The position numbers were made by a program, and so were the translations under genes. From assembly GCA_021234155.1 (NCBI GenBank), contig JAJEKV010000048.1, forward strand, positions 2,075,873 to 2,139,872: a DNA stretch of 64,000 nucleotides. Direction: 5' to 3'. Origin of the DNA: Isoetes taiwanensis (Eukaryota > Streptophyta > Lycopodiopsida > Isoetales > Isoetaceae). How positions within the stretch are numbered: the first letter of the stretch is position 1; the number at the start of each line of letters is the position of its first letter. The notes under the pieces were generated by a model, which searched no databases, had not been told where the DNA came from, and worked only from the letters and a program-made list of their open reading frames with translations. This document shows positions 22,801 to 31,919 of this stretch, one piece after another.

Positions 22801-24790
22801 GGCCGAAAGAAGAGGAACACTGCAGGAAAAACTAGCGAAAAAAGAAAAGTTAAAGATGCAAGGCAGGATAAGTCGAAAAAAAAAAAGTCAACAAACATCA
22901 AGAAAGGAAAAAAGGAAATGAAACATAATTAAGGAATGTAAATGGGAAAAACCTCCACCCACCCCACTTTGCAGCCATAATGCATAGAAGGTAATCATGA
23001 AGGTTATGTATAAGGAAGAACAAGAACTTAGTGTTGACTACTAAAAACCAAATTATCAGATTACGAACTAAAGGATAACGATTGTAGACTTAATAGACGA
23101 TCATTTAACATCGCATTGTAAGCACCGGCCTTGGCCATATGGGACAAGAGAAAGTAGGCTATTGAAACACACTTGAAAAATAAAAGCTTTTTGGAAGTGT
23201 GAATCACAAGCAAAAAGGAGATGGACGCAAATCAAACATATACCTCAAAAATAATACCTGTAAATGCCCATATAACATTACTTTGTACCTAAGTAAGATG
23301 GAGCAAATAAAGGGTCAGTCGCATAAAAATATAGGAAAAATGAAATCACGATAAAGAATGAGCAAGGTCAAGGTTAATATTTTATGAAAGAGGTATATGA
23401 ACAATACAACCTGAAACAAAACAAAGAATAGTTCGATGGAATAGTAGCATTGACACAATTTAGGACGGTGCTCCGAGTTGTCACGACGAAAGCAATCATG
23501 GAAACTAAAGCAGAGATGCATACTATAAATTTTGCAGCTACTAAAGATAAAAGCTTCAAAGAACATAAGGATTGCAATAATAGGAGGCCCGATCTGCAGA
23601 AGAAGTTTTGGAAACTCTGTATTAAGAAAGAACCAATAGACATGTAGGAAGATTTATTCTACATAGATAAATGCAAAGAAAGTTAGCAAGACTGACGCGG
23701 GGAGTAGATAAAAAATAGAGATAAAGCCGGCTTGAAGAAACATTTTGAGGTCAACCAAGAATGGCATAAATTAGTCCAATTGAAATGATATGTAAAATAT
23801 TCAATAATAGTGTAAAAATTTACGTGAAGCTGTAAAAAAGGAAGTCAAGTCAAAAGCATAAAATGATATGCAGAACTGTTGCCTAGAATGCTAGAGTAAC
23901 CAACCTTCTAATGTCAGCAAAGAGTCTGAGGTTAATATAGTTGAGGCAAGAAATAGTGTAGTAGTCCTGAATATCCCTTCCCAAATTTAGACACAAGAAA
24001 GCAAATGAATGGAGATAAAATGGAAACAATTATGACACGATTCAAAAGAAAAAGGAAAAAAAATCCAAAATTGGCTCTCTATTTGTTTGTTGGAATGGGG
24101 GCTTTGAGATAGATTCCGTTTCCAATACGTAGTATACAACGTAGTCAGGATGTGAAACTCTATACTGTATGGATCGTCATGTGCACTTACTGAGTCGAGA
24201 AAAACCCCTTAAATCTGAAAATTCTCAAAAAGAAAACCCCATATGATAAGATTCATTGTTTCCCGGCATTACCTTTATATCATATTTCGCCATGATATTT
24301 TTAATAGTACCGTTAGGTCATTTCTGCCATAGTTTAAGCGCATCTTAACATACACCGGTACCCTTATCACGTATAAATATTACCAAAGCAGATTTACTTT
24401 AGAGTTCAAAGGCCATTTGAACTTGAAGTATGGGTAATATTATTGAAAATGTTTTCATGAGTTTTAATGATGCAGCATATAACTTTGAAGACTTTTGTAG
24501 ATAAACTATGAATCTGATGTTTCAGAGGATCCGTTTAAAATTACTGCAGCTAGAAATTTAGAAGGGTCAACTCCATCTTATGCCATCAGAGAGTTTCTAT
24601 CTATGACAAGCAGCCCTAGATGAAATGCTGGGATGGCATGGATTCAAACCAAATAACCTTATTTCTCATTATCGATACGGTGGACAGCAAAGCGCCCTTG
24701 TGGTACATGCAAACTTACGTTGATCACCCGCAGGGATGCAGGAGAAGCCGAATATGGACTAGAAATCTACCATGAGGCGCACAATCTGCT
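22801..24790. other. Intergenic AT-rich, no feature recognised
   Basis: No coding block, RNA gene or structured repeat could be supported. Short minus-strand frames near 23315-23643 show no family resemblance. Confidence 0.6.
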
Positions 24791-24834
24791 CGATCCGTAA
24801 TCAGGATCTCAAGGCGAGGCATTGCAGCCATTGC

Positions 24835-25870
24835 ATCGCAGCAGCATGCATGCATCGCATGCATTTTAAACAATTCCATCGGGTTAGGCGTCGCTTCGGC
24901 TGGTATGAGTTCTTCGCTTCGGCTGTTCATGGTAGCTTTCTCTCATCTCTCAAAGCTGATATCCATGGCTGTTCTTTAGAGGAGGAGGGCTTCTTCTTGC
25001 ATGAGCTACTGCTTTCTTGACCATTCTATCACTTTTAACCTCTTTATCCTTGTCTAGCTGAGTAGGCATAGGACAATTCTTCAACGTTCTCTTTAGGATC
25101 TAGTATTTGAAGTTCTGCAGTATGGGATGTTGTTGTTTTCATGCGAGTCACGCAGGAGCAAAGAATGCTATAGATCCGTACGTGGCCAGTGGGAGTTGCG
25201 CCACTCAAAGGCGAGCTTATGCAACTCTATTCATCGCCGCATGCGGCATGCATCGCGCATGCGATACAGGCGTTCATCGGGTGGGCGTCGCTATTTACAT
25301 TTACGCGGTTCTTCGCCATTTCGCCAGTGGCTTTCTCATCTCTGGCGGCGGTATCCATGGTTCCCACCCTTCCCCCCTTAAATTTGTTATTTATATGTTA
25401 ATTTTTCTGACTATAAATTTGTGGCATTAACGCAGCGTGACCGACCCCCTCGGCTTTTTTGGGGTATGCAATATTGTTTTTAATGTGGCTGCGCCCAGGT
25501 ATTGACCCTAAACACCCCGAGGTTTTTTCTCTATTGGTTTTACTGTTGTTGATATGCGAGGTCGGAGGTGATGCCGCGGCTTGATATTCTGCAATGAGCG
25601 TGGGTTTTGTAGGAGCGTTTACTTTGACCTGCGTTGTCCAAGCCCCTTGCCAGAGATTTTTACTCGCTAGGGTTTTTTCCTCGAAAAACGAGAAAGTGAG
25701 GATTTTTAAATCAAGCGATAAACTCTGGCGGTACTACTAACCAACATCGCGCCTTTAAATTTTTTGGGGTCAGTGTTATATTTGGATATTCCTATGTTTT
25801 CATTTTTTTGGGTAACTGCGATGTATTACCCACCCTCTCATTAGTAGAAAAAAGCTGCTTTGAGGAATTG
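24835..25870 (+). repeat. 1-kb LTR-like repeat, copy A
   Basis: Member of a family seen six times in the window (A-F). Order of landmarks: CATGCATG (24845-24852), a TCTC-rich block, a second GCATGC block near 25240, TTCCCACCCTTCCCCCCTT, a TTTTCCTCGAAAA block, then TAAACTCTGGCGG and TTTTTGGGGTC, ending near TAGTAGAAAAAAGCTG. Copy B at 28405-29350 is its closest relative. No coding function. An LTR is the best guess because A and B are direct repeats bracketing 2.5 kb. Confidence 0.65.
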
Positions 25871-26397
25871 GGGCCAGAAAAGGCTTCTTGTAGCGACCAT
25901 GGAACAATGTCGGACTACCCATAGAAAAAGATATGCATAGGCGGCACTTGAAGGGCATTGGCGACAACTTCTCAGGGACCAAAACCGCCCTTCGGGTTTT
26001 AGAGGAAGCTAATGAAATAATTAGCCAACAACCTTGAATGTGATGCACGAAAATCCAGAAGAGATGGAGGGGCCCGGCCGGGCCCAAAGAGAACGGGACT
26101 GAGGGTGGCGGGAAGCCAGGAGAATGTATGCGCTGGAGAGCCCAGGAAAAGATGATGTCTTTGGCACGACCCACATAAGATAGGCAGGCCGAGGCCGAAG
26201 GAGACATGTAGATGGCGAAGTGGCCGGGGATCCTGGCCAGCCAAAGAACACGCAGCAACTCAAAAGAACCCCCAAAAATGCAAAAGTAAATGGTTAGAAG
26301 GGAACTAACATGCATAGCATGGACAGGAGGTAAGCAGCACCCCAACCCTGCTGAGGAGAAGAGCAAATTCCGGGAACACCAAAATCGCACTTTGAAG

Positions 26398-26600
26398 GGA
26401 AAAAAAGCATCACCATGGGTGAAAGCAGTAAGTGGAAGAAAATAGCATCACCCTCAAGGTGGAAAAAATAGCATGCCCCTCAAGATTGGGCGAGAAAATA
26501 GCATCACCCCCTCAAGGTGGAAGAAAAGCCAGCATCGCACCAAAGGTGGAAATAAATAGCATCACCCTCCAAAGGTGGAAATAAGGTAGCATGGGATAGA
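26398..26600. repeat. Hairpin minisatellite array 1
   Basis: About six or seven imperfect copies of a 24-28-bp unit with consensus AAATAGCATCACCCTCAAGG followed by TGGA. Each unit contains the small inverted repeat CACC...GGTG. Spacing and sequence drift between units, so the array is old. Confidence 0.8.
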
Positions 26601-26866
26601 AACATGCGGGCGCTGGCGGACGTGAGGTAGCGCCAAAAACATTATTATAGCAAATGCAAAAGAGTGAAGACAACATGAAAAAGGCGTGGCATCCCCTGCA
26701 TGGCCCGCCAAAAAGAGAGCACCGCGGCAACTCAAAAGAACCCAAAAATTTACGGAAATGGATTTAGAAGGAACTAACATGCATGGCACTTGGACAAGGT
26801 AAGCCATACCACCAACCCTACGGAGAAGAGCAAATTAAACCTTGAGAAATGTCGGCACCCCAAAAG

Positions 26867-27066
26867 GGAAAAGCATCACCCAGCGGGTGAAATCAAGTAT
26901 CGTCACCCTCAAGGTGGAAGTAAATAGCATCACCCTCAAGGTGGAAAAATAGCATCACTTGCCTGAGGGTGGAACAAATAGCATCACCCTCAAGGGTGGA
27001 AAAAAGAGCTAGCATCCACCCTCGAGATTGAAATAAATAGCATCACCCTCCAAGGGTGAAATAAAA
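26867..27066. repeat. Hairpin minisatellite array 2
   Basis: About seven copies of the same 24-28-bp unit as array 1. Some units show a longer stem (CACCCTCCAAGGGTG, six base pairs). It sits at the same place in the second 470-bp higher-order unit, so the array was duplicated with its flank. Confidence 0.8.
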
Positions 27067-27235
27067 AACAACATATGAAAAGTGACGCTGCAGTAGTATT
27101 ACAAAACATTATTATAGTAAATGCAGTGAACAACATGAAAAAAAAAAAACATAATGTCACGGCGGGGAAGGAAACTCGGAGGAGAAGGAAGGAAGGCACA
27201 ACGTGAGAGGCACACATGCGATACTTAGGTCATGG

Positions 27236-27300
27236 CTGAAGGGGAAGAGCTATATAGGCTGCGTCCCTCCCCGAATGGCGTCAGATGGCACCATGCAGAT
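27236..27300 (+). promoter_or_regulatory. TATA-containing promoter-like block 1
   Basis: GAGCTATATAGGCT followed by CGTCCCTCCCCGAAT and CAGATGG. The block recurs about 1.05 kb downstream (28290-28340) in the same orientation, so the TATATAG and its GC-rich 3' side have stayed together. A core promoter of an LTR-type element is plausible, but no transcript start is known. Confidence 0.3.
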
Positions 27301-28289
27301 GCGGTCCCCAAGGAGGGACTCGCAATGAACCTGGCAAGAGCTACGGAGAACCACAACTTCCTGAGCCCATGGCTGCAGAGCCTCCCAGAGAAATGTTGGG
27401 GCGGGTCCACCCCGAAGCAAATGCTTGAGGTAGAGAAGAGGCAGGGAAACGCCCGGTGTGTTGAACCTGGTACATATCATCGCGGAACCTTGGCCAGCGG
27501 CGCCAAAGCCACGCAGCGGCGAAGCGGAATCTGCGTACCATAAAGAGGGTCCAAACACATGGCCAAAGAGCAATCCCTCCACCACAAGCCCAGGCGGTCA
27601 GATATTAAATAAAGGCGCCAAAGAAGAGGAGAGTGAAAAAAGAGGAAGCCACTTTAAATGGCTCCACGAATCTGTGGCGATCACAATAGGAATCCCGAAA
27701 CACCAGCCATGCACATCATAGAGAAATTGTGAAGAGATATGCACATGATCAAGATTATGCTTCTAGATGGATTCACCATGCACCACAGTGAGGATGCATC
27801 CCATGCTTCTGAGAAAACAAGAAAGTATAGGAAACAAAAGAAAGATGTGGAAAAATATATATGATGCAGGAAGCTAGTAAGCAATTTTGCTCGGCCATTA
27901 CGAGATTGTATCAATGTGCAAGTTAAGAGTCACCATGCACAACCCAAAAACATCAAATTAAAATGAAAAAAAGCAGGGATGGTGCAAAATTAAAGTGCCA
28001 GGAGTGGATTTCACCATAGTCCACCATGCATAAGCGAAAAGCCTCAATTGAACATAAAATAAGCGAAAACAAGGTAAAGATCGAGGAAAGGAAGTAATAC
28101 ACCTTACACACCACATATCGCATTATGCTTAGATGAGAAAAGAGGCGAAGAATAGCAGGACAAGGGTAAGGGGAAGTGTGTGAGGAGAAAAAGTCATGGA
28201 AGGGAAGCGTAGAGGAGAAGGAAGCTCGGAGAAAGGAAGGAAATTTCTTTGTGAGAAGGCAGCCCGAATGCTTAGGTCTTTGAGAGGAA

Positions 28290-28340
28290 AAGAGCCCTAT
28301 ATAGGCTCGTCCCTCCCCGAATAAGCGTCCCAGATGGCTC
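28290..28340 (+). promoter_or_regulatory. TATA-containing promoter-like block 2
   Basis: CCCTATATAGGCTCGTCCC then CTCCCCGAATAAGCGTCCCA, the counterpart of the block at 27236-27300. It lies just before repeat copy B. Confidence 0.3.
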
Positions 28341-28404
28341 GGATCGATCACGGTCTGAGGAAGGGACTTCGCAATAGACACAAAGCCCAGAGCCATTTAC
28401 ATTG

Positions 28405-29350
28405 GTTTCTTGGAGTCCCATTCTCATCTCATCACGTTATCCATGGCTTCTATTCTTTAGATCTCATGCGAGGAGGAGGGCTTCTTTACGCATGAGCTGC
28501 TCTTCTTGACCATTTCTATCCTTTCTAACTCTTTATCCTTGTCCTTTGGTCAGGCATGGGACAGATTCGCTAGCAGGCTACTCTTTGGATCTAGTATTTT
28601 GAAGTTCTACGGTATCGGGATGTTGTTTGTTTTCATAAAGTCCGCGAGCAAGAATGCTATCCCCGTCCGTATCTTGAATCGGGATTCTTACTCCCAAAGG
28701 CGAGCATGCATCCACGATACATCGCCGCATGCATGCATGCTATGCATTTTAGGCCGTTCATCGAGGTTGAAGGCGATAGCTTTATTTCAGGAGTTTCATT
28801 TTACTTTAAATTTTGTTCATCGGTAGCTTTCTCATCTCTCAGTATCCATGGTTCCCACCCTTCCCCCCTTAAATTTGTTATTTATATGTTAATTTTTTGT
28901 TATAATTGACCGGCGTGGCGCGGCGTGACCAGCCTCGCTTTTGAAGAGTGTAAATATTGTTTTTGTCGCGTGGCCTTGTGATGACCTAAACTTTTAGGGT
29001 TTTCTCTATTGGTTTTACGGTGATGATGATATGCGAGGTCGAGGAGGTGATCTACGACTTGGTATTCTCTCTGGGCGTGGGTTTTTTGTGGGAGCGTTTG
29101 AGGCCCCTCGTTATCCCGAGCCCCTTAGCAGGGATTGCCATTTAGGGTTTTTCACCGAAAACCTTAGAAAGGCCGAGAGGTTTTAATCCAGCGATAAACT
29201 CTGGCAGGGTACTATGTAACATCTGTAGCACGAAGGTGGGGTCGGGTGTTATAAGCTGGATATTCCCTATGTTTTCATTTTTTTTTGGCTGCGATGTCGA
29301 CTACCCACCCTATACATTGTAGAAAAAGCTGGGCGTCGCATGATGGGAAC
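28405..29350 (+). repeat. 1-kb LTR-like repeat, copy B
   Basis: Direct repeat of copy A. Shared landmarks include ATCCATGGCTTCT-like sequence, GAGGAGGGCTTCTT, TCTTGACCATT, GGATCTAGTATTT, CATGCATG (28728-28735), TTCCCACCCTTCCCCCCTT, and the tail ATAAACTCTGGC to TTCCCTATGTTTTCATTTTTTT. The alignment needs many small gaps, so A and B are not a recent pair. Confidence 0.65.
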
Positions 29351-30380
29351 ATCGGATCGCCATTCTAGAATGGGGCGAGCATACATGTCATGCATGCATG
29401 CGGGCGGCGCGTAATGCCCGTTTTGAGTGGGAGTTCGCCTGGCCCACGGGCACATTTACGCATCCGTCTCGCCAGGCTTCCTCTTCTCTCAGCGGTACCT
29501 TATTCTCTTTGGAATTGTTTCGAGGCGGGGGAGGGGCTTCTTCACACTGCGGGAACGCTAATTTGGGCGTATCTTTCATGCTATCCTTCTGGAAGCGCTT
29601 TGGCCTGCGTCCATGACCTTAGGTCCTCGATCCTGGTTTGTAAAGGAAGTTCTGCGGTAGTGGTGGCGCATTTGGTTTCTTGCGAGTCGGTGCAGAATGC
29701 GCTCGATCCAGGAACATCCGGATGCGCCATTCTAAATGGGGCAGTATAATAAATATGCATGCATCTGGCGCTATGCGTTTTAGGTAAGGGATTAAGCTAT
29801 TTAGGGCACATTTGCATCCGTCTCATGGTAGCTTCCCTCTTCTCTCGGCTGATGCCTTATTCTCTTTGGACCCACCCTCCACCCCCCCACCCCCCCTTCT
29901 TTGTTTATTATATTTTGCTTTAAAGTTACATTTATCATGTTTTTCCACTGCATTTGCTGGGTGATGCTTTTCCACATTTGGTGATGCTCTATTCTCACGG
30001 CATGTTTTCTACCGTTTGTTGTGTTGGTGATGTGCAGTGCGGGTTGGCTGGCGGCATCTGTTTACGACACTACTCCATGCGGGGGTTTTGGGGTGATTCA
30101 CATGCCTTAAGTTTTATGCAAGCCCCTTGCGAGAAACTATCACTAGGAGTTTTCCTCGAAAGCAGAAAGTGACGAGTTTTTAATCCATTGATAAGCTTCC
30201 CCGGCCGGTACATCAACCACTCATCTATTAACATTAGCATATTTTTGGGGTCCAAATTATAATTGGTTTTCCCTTTATTTTTTAGAGTAGGTAGTTAAGC
30301 GTATTGATATGACTACCCTTATCCCTACATTGTAGAAAATGTGAGATGAATGAGAAGCCTATCTATTCTCATTCATCTCG
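29350..30380 (+). repeat. 1-kb LTR-like repeat, copy C
   Basis: Starts with the palindrome CCATTCTAGAATGG (TTCTAGAA at 29363-29370), then CATGCATG (29389-29396) and CTTATTCTCTTTGG. After about 370 bp a second, related block appears with a degenerate palindrome (29729) and the same downstream order. The tail contains CCCTTGCGAGAAACTATCAC, TTTTCCTCGAAA and TTTTTGGGGTCCAAAT. It ends in a perfect 14-bp inverted repeat (30343-30379). Closest relative is copy D. Confidence 0.65.
30343..30379. repeat. Perfect 14-bp inverted repeat (hairpin)
   Basis: GAGATGAATGAGAA at 30343-30356 and its exact complement TTCTCATTCATCTC at 30366-30379, with a 9-nt loop. A few more paired bases (AGAAAAT/ATTTTCT) flank the stem after short mismatches. 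It lies at the end of repeat copy C; copies D and F carry only the left arm at the matching position. Confidence 0.9.
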
Positions 30381-30889
30381 TGATTTTCTCTAGACGATGC
30401 TTACATGAACCTGCAAAATAAAGGAAAAAACTCAATACTGAACTTAAACTAAACTCTAATGTAGCTTATACTTAGGGATCACGCATTTCCCATGAGTTTT
30501 AGAAGGAAAACGCCGACGAAGGCCAGGTAAATGTAAGGCATGAAGATAAACAAACCCGCATGGAATCGGCGGCGCTGCACAGGAAGGTAGCATCACCCGG
30601 CGGTGGCGGTGGCATGACAAACAAGACATACAAAGAAGGGGGAGGAAGTGAGTTCAAGAAGAAGATGCTGGCGAAGTGAGATCGCAGCACGGCGGGCAAC
30701 GGCATCGCGGCACATGTTTGCTCACATGCCGTCCCGATAGAATGGCTCCGTAATGCCAGATAAATGATGAAATGGATGCTAAACAGTAGGATCAGGAGCG
30801 AAGATCGCGGGGCGGGCAAAAGGCTGGTAGATGGCAAGAAAAATCACGTAAGAATAACACTCTACTGGCTATTGATTGGACTGTGCGAG
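30381..30889. other. Short internal region between repeats C and D
   Basis: About 0.5 kb without coding capacity. It has one unit related to the minisatellite (GGTAGCATCACCCGG). Two 1-kb direct repeats around a 0.5-kb interior resemble a TRIM-type element. Confidence 0.35.
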
Positions 30890-31915
30890 GTCCCATTCAC
30901 AGAGATGCGCCGATCCGGACATGGATGGCATTCCTAGAATGGGACGAGCATGCGTAATAAATGCATGCATCGCGGGCGGTAGCATGCGTTTTGGAGTTGG
31001 GGATTGGCGGCTATTTCAGGCGTGTTTACGCATCCCGTCATCGGCGCTTCCTCTTCTCTCGGCGATTGCCTTATTCTCTTTTAAAGATTGTTTCCCGAGG
31101 CGGGGGAGGGCTTCTTCTGCTGGTTTAACTAATTGGCATATCTTTCTTGCTATCCTTCTTTGGCCTTTGGCCTGCGTCCACGTGACCTGGAGTCATGATC
31201 CTCTAGTTTATGAGAGTTCTGCGGTAGTGCGAGGCGGCATTTGGTTTCTTACTTGAGAGTCCCATTCTAGAATGCGCATCGTCAAGACATGGATAGCCAT
31301 TCTAGAATGGGGCGAGCATGCCTCGTAAAATACTTGGCGGCGCATGCGTTTTTGGGTTGGGAGTTAAGCTATTTCAGGCGTGTTTTGCATCCGCGTCTCA
31401 TGGTAGCCTTCCTCTTCTCTCAGTAGGTACCTTATTCTCTTTGAACCCACCCCTCCCCTTCTTTGTTTATTGTACAAGTTTGTTTATCATGTTTTTCCAC
31501 GCATTTGGGTGATGCTTTTCTCCACCGGCCAGGTGATGCTATTCACGGTATGACAGCCGTTTGTTGTGTTGGTGATATTAAAGTCTGGGGTTGGCGGCAT
31601 CGTTTAGACTTCTCCATCGCGGGGAGGGTTTTTAAGGGCGATTCTATAGCATACGTTTGTCTAAGCCCCTTCGCAGAAGGCTTATCACTAGGGTTTTCTC
31701 GAAAACACGAAGAGTGAGGTTTTTAATCCGGTGATAAACTTTAAATGGAGTACCTCAACCGCACTCATCTATTAGCATTGTATTTGTTTTGGGGTCCAAA
31801 TGATATAATTGGATTTTTCCTTTATTTTTAGAGTGGGTAAGTTAGCATGTAATGCGGCTACCTTATCCATTATAGAAAATCTAGCTGAGATGAATAGAAG
31901 CCCTATCTATAAGGA
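30890..31915 (+). repeat. 1-kb LTR-like repeat, copy D
   Basis: Same order as copy C. Palindromes: a one-base-interrupted CATTCCTAGAATG near 30927, then an intact pair TTCTAGAA at 31265-31272 and 31300-31307, 35 bp apart. RY-like ATGCATGCAT occurs at 30961-30970. The tail contains TTATCACTAGGGTTTTCTCG and ATTTTTAGAGTGGGTAAGTT and ends with GAGATGAATAGAAGCCC. Gaps against C are frequent. Confidence 0.65.
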
Positions 31916-31919
31916 TATT

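Larger units (their letters stand above)
25871..28404. mobile_element. Internal region between repeats A and B, possible non-autonomous LTR element
   Basis: About 2.5 kb without recognisable gag or pol. It holds two diverged higher-order units of about 470 bp (starting near 26235 and 26701). Each consists of a shared spacer (CAACTCAAAAGAACCC, AACTAACATGCAT) followed by an array of a roughly 24-bp hairpin minisatellite. Two TATA-containing GC-rich blocks follow, near 27251 and 28298. A 196-residue minus-strand frame at 25800-26390 has no family resemblance and is not called a gene. Confidence 0.4.

Noticed and set aside
25800-26390. 196-residue minus-strand open frame between repeats A and B
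   Set aside because: No family resemblance, GC-rich repeat context and overlapping open frames in other phases. Probably chance.
26398-27066. CRISPR-like array of short repeats with hairpins
   Set aside because: The DNA is plant nuclear, repeats drift in sequence and length, and there are no unique spacers of constant size. It is a minisatellite.
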